Position numbers and translations under genes: made by a program
Part shown: in pieces, positions 1 to 10,112 of the stretch
How the letters are laid out: every line of letters begins with the position of its first letter
Position numbering within the stretch: the stretch's first letter is position 1
Source: Prostheceraeus crozeri
Lineage: Eukaryota; Platyhelminthes; Polycladida; Euryleptidae
Assembly: GCA_907163375.1 (NCBI GenBank)
Contig: CAJQUW010000498.1
Span: forward strand, 310,001 to 374,000
Direction of reading: 5' to 3'
Length of the DNA: 64,000 nucleotides
Notes under the pieces: model-generated
The model's input: the letters and a program-made list of their open reading frames with translations, nothing else
What the model was told of the DNA's origin: nothing
Database searches by the model: none

Positions 1-546
1 AAAGGTTGGGAACCCTTGCTTTAATCGCTTGATATCTTTAAAATTTCAATCAGGGATTCCTGCTACTTTTTTGATGCTAGTAATAGGGTGTCAAGTCATG
101 ATGGTCTTCGTGCAAAATGGTCTTCATAAAACTGCTCATGGGAAAGCCACAAAATAAAATTTTGATAACAGAAACAACATCAGCAACATCTAAAACCTAC
201 GTATCTGTTGAAATTTTTGCCGAGAACTCAGTAGGCTTTGGCAGTAGAACTATTTACGCTTACTTCCATGACCTGACAGAGACCATTGACTATCTTGGTG
301 AAATTTTAACAGAAACCTAAATGTACGTTTTATATGCTGCTGAAAACGTTTCTGTTACTTAAATTCCAATTCGTAACCTTCCCAGACACAGTTTTGTCAA
401 AACTTTGTTTCATGACCTTTTTGTTAAAAGACCATTTTGACTTGGAGACATCAATGGTGCAACATAAGAAATATGCACATGTAGCTTACAAAGTCTGCGA
501 GAAAATGTCGATTTTAAATATCAATTCTATCTTTCGTCTGCATACA
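1..546. other. no gene recognised
   Basis: AT-rich sequence with short chance open frames only. I see no splice-flanked coding segment, RNA gene or clear repeat here. Confidence 0.5.
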
Positions 547-626
547 TGCCCACCATGGCTTGAACCGAATCCATGACCTTTAGCATTGAAATCCAGCACG
601 CTAACCGCTGAGCTATCACGCCTCGT
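547..626 (-). repeat. tRNA-derived sequence (SINE head or tRNA pseudogene)
   Basis: Read on the minus strand, this stretch has a tRNA-like layout: an A-box-like TAGCTCAGCGG (plus-strand 605-615) and a B-box-like GGTTCAAGCC (557-566) at normal tRNA spacing. The 5' acceptor-like bases do not pair with the bases after the T arm, so it cannot form a normal tRNA. It is most likely the promoter head of a tRNA-derived SINE, or a decayed tRNA copy. No SINE body is recognisable downstream. Confidence 0.55.
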
Positions 627-1219
627 GAGATTCAAGAATGAACTCTAATACCTCATTGTCATTCTAGCTATGTCTTGAAGTATCACATCCAACTCTAATG
701 ATTGCACGTTTTATCATGCTAAAGGAAGACCTCATTTGAATTCTGACAGGACAAATTTACAAATGATTTTATTGCTTTAGTACATTTTTCACTGATGACA
801 TTTAAAGCGAATCACAGCGTTAGTTTCCGTTCACTATCATGCAATAACGGTTGATTGATTACACGATAATTAATTTTCGCTACTTTGTAATAAAGGTGCA
901 ACCAATGGATTTCAGACAACTCGCAATTATTTCCAGCGAGATTGCTTGTTTAATAGTTGATGACTGTTGTAAAATTCACTACAGCTGATCACCAGGACAT
1001 CATGATTTGTAAATTTTCAATTGATCTTATATGAAGAGATTCAATTTTCGAACAAAATCAGATTTTGAAAAATCTTCTAATTTTGATAAATTCTGCACTA
1101 AGTATATGTGCATGTATGTATGTTTGTGTTGGTAAATTTAAGTGAGTTGTATTAGACTTACACTGTAAATAGTAGACTACGAAAACGAACTACAAAACGA
1201 TAATAGCAGCATACTACTT
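627..1219. other. no gene recognised
   Basis: AT-rich non-coding DNA; I see no motif beyond short runs of A and T. Confidence 0.5.
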
Positions 1220-2110
1220 TTTCGGGTGCAAGACGGCAGACAGCGCAGGATGGGAAAAGTTGAATTCCTGACCTCCTTCTCGATCTCCCTCAGGTACCCT
1301 CTGGCATCCGCTTGGCTAGAGGCACTTAGGTCCGGTTAACGCCGAGCGTTAGGCGGCGGTCAATTAACCTGGCTACCCCAGTGTCTGCAGAAGTTAGTGG
1401 AACCCTGATGGAATAAATGATATCAAACCTTTGGGCATCCACCCTGTCCCTAAGTTATTAGAAAACCCATTAAACGGTTTTAAGTGATTTCCCATATGAG
1501 AAGGCTAAGTTCCGAAATCAAGCCACTCGGTCGGTAATGGATTCGGGACCCATCGACGTCACTTATCCTGTTGTGTAACATGGATTCATTGTCCCTCCTA
1601 GGACCCACCAGGAGGTAGGTCGCTTAGAGCTAGAAACAAAAAGGCAAACGCAGAAGGAGGCGGAGAGGCTAGATGCCGAATGGCTCGTAGGAAGATACGG
1701 AGAGCAAAGAAGAGGGATAAGGCGAAAACACTGAGATGCAAGAAGTCTTCAATACCACAACACGAAGAAGGCACACAAAGTCATTAAAGCCTTAACAAAT
1801 GACCGACAATCTCAATGTAGAAACATCAAAGACAACGATGTCTTGACTGCCTTTCAGGACATCCTATGGAGATACAAAACTATAGAAATATGCTACTTTC
1901 ATGAAGACAATTACAGTCATGAACGTCATGATAGCCAATCACCATCAGGCGACTGACCTATATTTCTGGAGAGCGAGATTGAGGGCGCCATTAGAAGATA
2001 CATAAGGGGAAAGCCACTGGCTTTGATGAAGTTCTAGCAGAATTGTACAAAACCTATTATCTGATTATTGTGAATATGCTGTGCAAATTGTGCAATACAG
2101 TGATCGAACT
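1220..2110 (+). mobile_element. RTE-type LINE fragment (linker and N-terminal part of the reverse transcriptase)
   Basis: This segment is richer in GC than its surroundings. In its 3' half it translates, in shifting frames, to the region just before and at the start of an RTE-clade reverse transcriptase. A basic linker (about 1640-1750) is followed by a stretch reading ESEIEGAIRR (about 1965-1995), and then, one frame shift later, KATGFDEVLAELYK (about 2010-2050), which matches the family's xKATGxDxIxAELxK signature. Several frame changes and stops make it a dead copy. The catalytic palm (YADD) is absent, so the 3' part is truncated near 2110. The 1230-1640 part is probably upstream LINE sequence, but I cannot place it in a domain. 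Confidence 0.7.
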
Positions 2111-2864
2111 TAAATTGTAACACTATCTGCAACCAACTAAACACCCGACCTTAATCTCTTTGGAATTAGTTGCAAATAACGCATTATTCATGCTTTTTGT
2201 TTATGTACTTGTTTTAGATGTACTTCACCTTTCACATAGTTTGATTCATTAAATAGTTTCATCTATGTATTTTGCAGTGTCATCGGAAGCACTGACACAT
2301 CCAAAATGACAACTTTGAATGAGATGCAAAAGAGAGCTTTTACTGTTTTATTTATTCATACTGCAGAAAATATTGATAGTCCACATTTCAGTGTTTAATA
2401 GACATTGATAGCGTTTGAACAGTCACGGATGCAAACATTTGTTGTGGAATGTAGAATATTGTACTGCAAATATGGAGATACAAATATCGATTATGCCAAT
2501 ATGCTGAGATTTATTTAATGACTGCTATTTCAGATACACAGCCGGTTTCAAGGTGCAAAATAAAAGGAAACTGGACAGCCGGGATTGAAGATCTAATTTG
2601 TGTCTGGACGATGTGCCGAAGTATACAAAATATCTGTACTGAAAATTTCATGATGAATGATAATTGAGGATATATAAAGATAGTCATGGGAAGATGATGT
2701 CTTTAAGTTCCTCATGTTCTTGTCAAAATGTAATTCAAAAAAGTATAAAAATTAAAATTTACTTCGCTTTTTTCTAATTTTTTATAGTACTTTGTACTTT
2801 TGGTCTAATCAGAGTGCGAGAAGTCCAGATGCTGTCACACCTTGCCTTAAAATGACAACCAGAG
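2111..2864. other. no gene recognised
   Basis: AT-rich intergenic or intronic DNA with no supported coding segment. Confidence 0.5.
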
Positions 2865-2867
2865 CGA

Positions 2868-2945
2868 ATTTTAGCATGGAACGAAGCCGAAAACGAGACT
2901 TTCTCTGAATGATGTACATCGAATGTATATGACGAATCCTAAAGT
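2868..2945 (+). repeat. dispersed repeat A, 5' fragment
   Basis: A short, diverged copy of the start of repeat A. It matches the segment around 6940-6975 and 51700-51735 (pattern: GGAACGA, then GAAAA, GACTTTC, GAATGATGTACA). It lies just upstream of, and in opposite orientation to, the longer copy at 2990-3445. Confidence 0.55.
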
Positions 2946-2989
2946 TTGGATCTTTCAGTTTACAAGTTTGAAGCTTAAAGTGTCTTCAA

Positions 2990-3445
2990 ATAATCTGATA
3001 CCATGTAGATGTGTTATTATCATACTTCTGATAGGTGATGTAAGCGAGACTGTGGCTAAATGTATCTAAAAATTGAAATGTCACAAAATGCTGTGCTTGC
3101 CACTATTATAAAATCTGAATGTTTAGCTTCGTACACAGATATGGTGCACGAATATGATATGAAATGACAAGAAGATACTCCATGCTATAAATTATGGCTT
3201 TAGACCTGGTGAGCTTCCTGATCAGAGAAAATTTAGAGAATCTCAGCTTTGTCAAAAACCTCAATCTTCTTGCGATTGGATTTACATGCGTTTTTCTTAA
3301 TTCCTGTCTGACAAGATGAGGAACCGGGTATAACTCCGCAGACGAGCAGATTCATAGCAGCCTCGAGGTCCACATGATTCTGTGAAAGTCTCATTCCTCG
3401 TTCTCGTTCCCTGCAGAAAATCATTCTGGTGTCCGCACTATCTAC
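2990..3445 (-). repeat. dispersed repeat A, near full-length copy
   Basis: Read on the minus strand, this copy begins with CCAGAATGATTTTCTGCAGG and aligns over about 430 bp with the plus-strand copies at 6915-7366 and 51671-52068. Shared landmarks are the CTGCAGGGAACGAGA start, a central AAAGCCATAATTTATAGCATG and a terminal ATCAGAAGTATGATAATAACA. The first 190 bp are open in one frame, and that frame is recognisably the same as in other copies (residue patterns MRLSQN and SSSCQTG). I do not recognise the family. Confidence 0.7.
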
Positions 3446-4025
3446 ACGCCCAGTAACAAATCGATCGCTAACACCTTTTAACGATAATGATTGGGTTAGA
3501 ATGAGTCATGTATCAAATTCATTTATCGGTCATTGGTCTCAACCAACTTGCTTCGATTGTGCGGTGACATTAAGTGCATTTAAGATAAGATGCCTGTCTG
3601 CATAATGTGATGTCGATATTACTATGACAAGAGCAGTCGGACAAAAAGAATAGAATACAAGTGTACATTGCATCATAGAAGAGGAAACTTGTCTACAAAA
3701 AACTGCGAAAAAGAAACTTAGTTCTTCCAGCATCGAATATTTTCACCCTGGTATTTTCCTTTTTATCAGCCAGTCTTTCTTTATTATAACGTTGATGGCA
3801 GATAATGCTGCACCACCAGCCTTTGTTTCAGCACGTAGTCTGTGAATAACATACTATTCATAGATATTCCTGACTTCAGCATCGGTTCTTTGCAACCCTA
3901 AAACAGATAGTTTGATACAGTAGAGTTAGTAACTTATGCATAGATGCAATGAAGAACGAGCTTCTCCGTACGAGATGCTCTGATTTCGTTTGAATTACAA
4001 ATTGGGAATATTTCTCCCTCGAATT
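3446..4025. other. no gene recognised
   Basis: Non-coding DNA with no splice-supported exon seen on either strand. Confidence 0.45.
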
Positions 4026-4029
4026 ACCT

Positions 4030-4215
4030 ATTGGAACCTGAACGAGGACAATTCCTTCGTAACCGTCGTTTTCATGGTTACCTTCGGACCATTTACGTGT
4101 TGAGGACTACGATCTCCCTCGTATGTCAATAACGATTGTTTATTCGGATCTTCACTGCCTTGCTGACTTAGGTGACAGTCTCCTAAAGGCGTGATACTTG
4201 GATTCTACTTCCCAA
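4030..4215. other. GC-richer segment open in several frames, coding status unclear
   Basis: This segment has few stops on either strand. The minus strand stays open for about 60 codons and ends with a stop near 4030; two plus-strand frames are open for about 35-40 codons. A possible minus-strand splice acceptor (CGCCTTTAG, near 4191) precedes the minus frame, but its phase does not match the end of the SYDE exon at 4423. Splicing from that exon would reach a stop within five codons. It could be an alternative terminal exon, a repeat, or chance openness in GC-richer DNA. I cannot choose between these. Confidence 0.2.
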
Positions 4216-4422
4216 CTCCACACCGCTCCCCTAATGAAGGAATTCTTTCCCATTTCAACTCCCTCCCACGCACGCACGCTGAATATTCCGAGGCGTTTAT
4301 TTCACTGAAAAAATTTCATTTCTTCCATCGATCGTAGTCGTGTTGATTCCTCAAATTGACGCCCGATATTCCCAGCATCTTCCCGAACGACCGGTGTCCA
4401 CGACAGCGGGTGTGTCACTTAC

Positions 4423-4583
4423 CTGGTTGACAGGAGGCAGGCAGTCGAGGATGTTTAGCATGAGTTTTGCGCCGGATCTCGCATCGCCGGGAGTCGACAC
4501 TCGAACAGCATCTAAAATCATCCGGTAAAGCGAGTCGGTGAAGAGTGGCTCTGGTAGTTCGCGAAGATAGTCCTTGAGAATTG
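4423..4583 (-). CDS. SYDE: SYD-1/SYDE-like RhoGAP, internal exon (middle of RhoGAP domain)
   Basis: This 161-bp exon continues the RhoGAP domain begun in the exon at 14377-15498. It starts after a good acceptor (TTTCTACTTTCAG, AG at 4584-4585) and ends at a strong donor (CAG then GTAAGT, starting at 4422). The first two bases complete a split alanine codon left by the upstream exon; 53 full codons follow and the exon ends in phase 0. The protein reads AILKDYLRELPEPLFT, the RhoGAP family's LKxFLRELPEPL core that contacts the bound GTPase, and runs on to LMLNILDCLPPVNQ. The rest of the domain (the N-LAVCFGP region) is not found in positions 1-4422, so the gene continues beyond the left edge of the window. 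The family acts at presynaptic assembly sites, where SYD-1 proteins recruit active-zone components and act on Rho-type GTPases. Confidence 0.93.
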
Positions 4584-5984
4584 CTGAAAGTAGAAAAGTG
4601 CTGAATATACCTCAGTTCGAGGAGTGACGGTGATACTTATCTAAATATGAAAACGAAGTACGAATTTGCATCATGTAAACATCAAACGGAAATGAATAGA
4701 TCGCATTTTCTACTAATGAGGAAGATAATTGCATTTGTTTGAGGAATACACAAGTGAAGCAAAATTTAAACATATCGCAAGAGCTTCTACAAGTTAAAAG
4801 GTTTTACATTAGTGTATGTATTGTCACTTGTCAGAATATCAAGATCAGAGACATAAAATTGAAAAATTGCACTGAGTTGACTATTCACTAGGGCGTCGAC
4901 TAAGTAGGAATATCACATCATCATGAGGAGATGAATACCGCAAGATAACCTTCAGCACGAACCAGGGTCGGTTAGAGAAAACTTATTTTCAGGTTATTTG
5001 AATAATTTGACGCATTGAAGTTATATGAATGATGCGAGACTGTAGCAGGCTTATCAATTTGCACCGTGTTTTGGCATACATATGTCAGCTTAGATGGGTC
5101 TCTTCATAATAATTGAATACAACTATCGCAGCTGCAGCTTACAACATGTCGCTTGGTATCGACAAATTTAAGTTTGTTGCTGAAAAATGTGTAAAAATTG
5201 TATTTTCGAAATTAAGTATTTCAAGATCGAGCTGTCAAATTCAAACATTCATTTTTGAAATATTTGTGGCCATCATAAAGTTGTTTATCTTCGATATGCA
5301 AACTGGCGAAAATCACCACTTTTTCTATCAAATTCAGTCGGAGTACTACAATGTACACAGCATAGCATTTAAAATGGAATGACAAAATTGAAGACATCAG
5401 TAGATCAGAGAGTCGTCGAAATGAAATCATCGTAATCAAGATCGGCCCCTTTGTATGGGTCTTGCATAGGAACATCTACGTGCATGTCCGAGATTTCTTT
5501 AAGTCTAGGGTTCAAATTTCAAATTCCCGAATTGCTGTTAACAAGATGAAAGAGTTCTTCAAGAGCGATACCACCACACCAGAAACTATTCAAAAGTAAA
5601 TTTCAGAAAGATTGAATCATTATACATCAAAATCCGGGGATACTTTGATCCCGATCCTGGTTCCTCGACTACTGCATGTATACATATGTACACAATAATT
5701 TTCGGGGAAGTCAAAAGCAATGAAATTCGTTATTTTATAGTTGTATGGAGATTTCATGTCATAACTGCATTAAAAATTTGAATTTGCATTGTTTTGGAAA
5801 TATTCCGCTTCTTTGGCAATATGATGAAGTTAGGCATTTAAGAAAGTTTCCAAGCTGCCAGCTGAAAAGAAGTATGCTCATGTAATAAATTCATTTTATC
5901 TTAGAGATATCAAGATATCCAAAACACATGTTTAAATAAATGGACAGAAGATGAAAACAGAATATGCATAAAAAGTATATGCCA

Positions 5985-6068
5985 GATCGCCTGGACATAG
6001 AATAGAAAAATGTCCTCAGACTTGAACAATTTAAGCACGAAAATTCCTTGGCAGCCGTAGATGTTATG
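5985..6068 (+). repeat. dispersed repeat B copy
   Basis: About 80 bp match the stretch at 43085-43155, sharing CAGACTTGAACAATTTAA and, about 15 bp later, TTGGCAGCC. The second locus has an additional inverted half (43190-43228), so the unit is probably a small foldback element of which this is one arm. Confidence 0.55.
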
Positions 6069-6914
6069 ATTCTAAAAATGGTAGAATTACTTTCTTATAT
6101 ACATTTATATTACTGCCTATACATTTATGAGTAGCGTGGATGAAGCATGCACAGTTCAGACAGCTGTGTTCACTGTTAGATCATTACAGGTTATTGATGC
6201 TGAGTCATATGGCCATTATGTTCCAAGAAACACAAAAAATGGCTAAAAAATCACCAAATAATGTAATTACTCCATAAAACCACCAAAGTAACATTTTAAA
6301 TAGTGATCATTTATTTGACCTTTCAGAGGAGCAAAATTAAAAGTATTTCAATGACATATCAGGAATGCGCAAAAACCAAATTACTGTCAAACATATCAAT
6401 GAATGCAAAACATGGAAAGACAGAAAGCAAGCGGAAGCTTTCTTCGTGGAGGGGGATTTGTCATCACCAACTGGTCAATACTCTCACAACCTTTTGACTG
6501 TCTATCATGCCAATAATTAAAAATACATGAGATCTTGTAGGATTTTCATTAACTTTCAGTATGTATTACATCCACAAATGTCATATTGATATTTCATCGC
6601 ATCTTTGGAACCGTTTGAATTGCTGCTCAATTACTTAAATGATCATAGACGATCAAATTTTGATTTGCTACTAATATACTACTGATATGATACTAATGAG
6701 TGAATCAGAATTACCAGAAAATGTAAGATAACAAAAGTTCATGGATCAACTGTATATGTATTTCTGTACATATCAACATGAAAAAATATATATGCTAAAT
6801 TAAATTTTCTTGTGCATTGATTCTTTCAGCATCCACAACAGCATTTACACTGGTCATTACAATTTGCTGCCTGTTTACGATCCAAATATAATTTTCTCTC
6901 TAACTGGTAGCACT

Positions 6915-7366
6915 GCATCCAGAACAAGTTTCTGCAGGGAACGAGACCGAAAATGACATTCTCACAGAATGATGTATGGTACACCCTATGCCTACCACAA
7001 ATCTGTGCGTCTGCTGAGTTCTGCCAGGTTCCTTTTCATGTCAGACACTATCAAAGAAAACCACATGTTAATCCAATAGGACGCAGATTGAAGCTTTTGA
7101 CTAAAATGAAAATTATTTATGTTTTCTCTGATTGAGTGAAAAGTACTAAGTCGGAAGCCATGATTTTTAGAATGCAACGTCCTCAGGTATTGAGCTCATG
7201 TGTTCATGTACTCTTGTCTATGAAACTAAACGTATTTGGAATTAACGAGCCTTCTAATGTCGGCAAACACAACATTTAGCACAATTTTAGCCAGAGTTAA
7301 CCCCATTGGCAATACTTTACCGATCAGAAGCATAACAGAGTAATAACACATGAAATGATGTGAATC
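6915..7366 (+). repeat. dispersed repeat A, near full-length copy
   Basis: This copy starts around TCCAGAACAAGTTTCTGCAG and runs through AAGCCATGATTTTTAG to a terminal ATCAGAAGCATAACA (about 7323-7337). It aligns with the copies at 2990-3445 (minus strand) and 51671-52068. It is followed at once by an inverted partial copy, making a head-out inverted pair. Confidence 0.7.
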
Positions 7367-7369
7367 AAG

Positions 7370-7626
7370 GGAATACCACGCCATAAATTATGACTATAGA
7401 CTTATTTCCTTTCAGAAAGGAGAGTCAGATGTCTTTTTACAGAAAACTTCTACGTGCCTCCATTTAGCTTTGTACGCGTTTTTTCTCCTGTGTGACAAGA
7501 AGAAGAAGCGGGTAGAACTCTGCAGACGCGCAGATTCGTGGTATCCACAGGTTGTGCATCACTACGTGAAAATCCCATTTTCGGCCTCGTGCTCTTCAAA
7601 AAATCGTTCTTGCCGGCCGGATTATA
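7370..7626 (-). repeat. dispersed repeat A, 5' half, inverted
   Basis: On the minus strand this copy begins near CCGGCAAGAACGATTTTTTG and covers about the first 250 bp of the unit, stopping at a segment equivalent to AAGCCATAATTTATGGCATG. Its minus frame reads TNLRVCRVLPASSSCHTG, equivalent to the frame in the 51.7 kb copy (TNLRVCRV and SSSTCQAG). That suggests the unit came from a protein-coding element. Confidence 0.65.
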
Positions 7627-7896
7627 GCGTCCTCCTGTCAGTTGTTTGGAGAAATAAAAACTCGGTCAATTGACAATTTCAACTTCACTGAAATTTTCCA
7701 AAATTACAAACTAAATAATTGAATATGCATTGATGGCATAGGTGTCGTCATACTAGAGGCCGTGGATTTGCGCCGTACAAGAAAAGTTGTAGAAAGAATT
7801 AATGGTATCAGATTGATGAATTGCAATTGCTTCGAAATATTTTTCGAATCATCAAACTTTCCGTGGGAGAAATTTCGATCATGATTATTCGTTCGC

Positions 7897-8024
7897 CGAT
7901 TGTCCGCCAACCGCGAGAACATGAACGTCGATTATCAACCATCGGCGGGAACATGAGCGTCGATTATCCACCATCCGCGAGACCATGAACGTCGATTGTC
8001 CTCCAACCGCAAGACTATGAACGT
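7897..8024 (+). repeat. minisatellite, 4 x 32 bp
   Basis: Four consecutive 32-bp units each begin CGATT(A/G)TC and end ATGA(A/G)CGT, with a few substitutions between units. The period is not a multiple of three and no host frame runs through it, so a coding role is unlikely. Confidence 0.9.
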
Positions 8025-9697
8025 CGTACGTGAAAGGTGTGGGCGATTTCGGAGGATCATGAAGTGCCTAAATGATATTCGCGGAGACGTCAAAAAATAA
8101 GACAGACCTAGTAAAATTTCAACAACAGTCTTCTCGTGTTAGATAAGGCAAGGTCCATGGAAAATCACGGGATTATATCGATTAATTGCCACCAAGATGA
8201 TAGACAAGACAAACAATCCATTCGTAGGCACGTGTATGCGCGTTGGAAAATCGGAATTTTTCTGATCTACGTTAATAACTTGCGCTGCACATTGATGCCT
8301 CTAATTCAAAATGGAAGCAGCAGAATACGATGAAATTTTGTGTGTGAATAGATAGTAAGTGTGCCTAAAGTTTTGGGATGATTGGAACTCGAACATGCTT
8401 TATGCAAATTTGGAATCGTGTTGGGGGTTTTTCGCATACCAAAATTACCATTCAATGCCCTCGATTGCTCCAGACAAGACTGATCCCTTGATAGTAGGGC
8501 AAAAACGTCAATTTGCTCAATGTTTATTCAATGAATCGACAAACCTTGACACAAATCTTAACTAAGTATACTTGGGCAGGAATTATATATCTCGGGAGAT
8601 CGTCTCAGAATGAATGGATGATTCTCCCCGTGAACGCTAGGTGATTTAAGAGCATTTTAGAAAGTGAACTTCCCAATTGAACAGCAGTGTCAATGCTAAA
8701 TGATTATCTGAACATTTGAGCTGTTCTCTCTCTCTCTTTCTTGTTTCCATGTTCTCCTGTTATGCATGAAAGGGTTAAATCCTTCATTTGCTAGTTGACT
8801 ACGTGTAAACATGCTCAGTCTTCTTGTAACGCGCACGCACTTGCGCCCGTCGCCTCGACAAATTCATCAATATTAATGCATCTGAGGGAAAAATTCGCTT
8901 CCAACCTACTACGAACGAATGTGTCCTCCGCTCCGTTCATTCGACTTGCCTTAGCAATAGCTCTGATGATTTCTTTTCTGCTTCAAGTGCAATGTGACTT
9001 CGGCGCCATCTTGAAGACGCTAGCTCGGATATCTTCACTTCGCATGAAGAAGAGTTGCTGAGGATGGAGAAAGGATGAGGCTGTCGCCTGGAGATAAAGG
9101 GATAATTAATGGTCGGGACGGGGGTCTAGTCACAGATACTCAAAATACAGAAATGTCCGCTATTGCCAAGCCAGCTTACTTGCAAAATCTTATGTCCTCG
9201 GTTCTCGTGCATTCTGATCCAGTAGGAGAGGTTCAGGTTGCACTTGTAATCATCAACCTCCGTATCAGCCGAGAATGATCAAATGTGCGTGAGTGTCAGT
9301 CGATTGCTATCAATTACTTGAATGCATATTGCAGAGAATAAAATGAGTTGAAAATGAGCGCTAGAGTAAAATCAGTCAAAAACCTAATTTTGTGACTGAC
9401 TGCGAATTTCGGTTCTCCCAAATGCTCTTATAGAGAACAGTTTTAGGTCAGACGACTGCTTTTGATGATTATGAAGATGACTTTATTTTTGTCATACATG
9501 ATTTCATATTTCAGCCACGGCAAATAAATGTATTGATGGAATAGTGAACTCAAAATTAGCAGGACAGTTGCGTCGGGACATTTTCACCGCTTATGCGGAG
9601 TTCCCGGTAGAGCAAAGTGCCAAGTTTCCGCTAAGTTTCAGTCTTCATTTCTTCAATTGCTGCTTTATTTTATAAATTCGTGCATCTTTTGCTATGT

Positions 9698-9892
9698 GAT
9701 GATGGTTTAACGTCACTACTCCCCATACTGGAGGCTTCGACGGTGCTGACACAGTCAGACTTTTAACTGGAGCGTTGTGATCTTCTAGCCCAGATGCCCT
9801 TCCTGACGACTTCCAATAACACTCTCGGGCTCGACCTCTGGACCGAAAGATCGCTAGGCCAAGTACTTAACCACTTTGCCATGGAGACCGCT
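9698..9892 (-). repeat. tRNA-derived SINE, family 1
   Basis: On the minus strand the head reads GGTCTCCATGGCAAAGTGG, with an A box TGGCAAAGTGG (9871-9881). A B box GAGGTCGAGCCC (9827-9838) follows at tRNA spacing. The body continues through GGAAGTCGTCAGGAAGGGC and ends near GACGTTAAACCATCATCAC. This is the normal plan of a tRNA-derived SINE transcribed by RNA polymerase III. Relatives lie at 47336-47512 and 47888-48045, all in the same orientation. Confidence 0.8.
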
Positions 9893-9987
9893 ATGTATTG
9901 ATGAATAATTTGCTACATGTTTCTGCTACCCCAAGTATAGACACGAAAAGTGTCTACATGATGCTTGCATAGAAATGCTCGCCTCAC

Positions 9988-10112
9988 ATTTCGCTTTGTT
10001 TAAGCTTGTGAGACTTGAATGGAAAACAGCTGCTTGTTGATGAATTTCAGGTGATCGGCTATGTGCCGATTTCTAGATCTTTAGAAAGAAGCAAATTACT
10101 GAATCATGCAAC
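9988..10112 (+). repeat. dispersed repeat C copy
   Basis: The segment matches 32191-32310 over about 120 bp, starting TTTCGCTTTGTTTAAG and ending GAAGCAAATTACTGAA. No TIR, poly-A tail or promoter box is evident, so the class is unknown. Confidence 0.65.

Noticed and set aside
1-4422. remaining RhoGAP exons of SYDE within the window
   Set aside because: I looked for the N-LAVCFGP segment on the minus strand and did not find it; the exons probably lie beyond the left edge.
8795-9278. two consecutive plus-strand frames in a GC-richer patch
   Set aside because: No domain or splice signals; openness is explained by the higher GC content.
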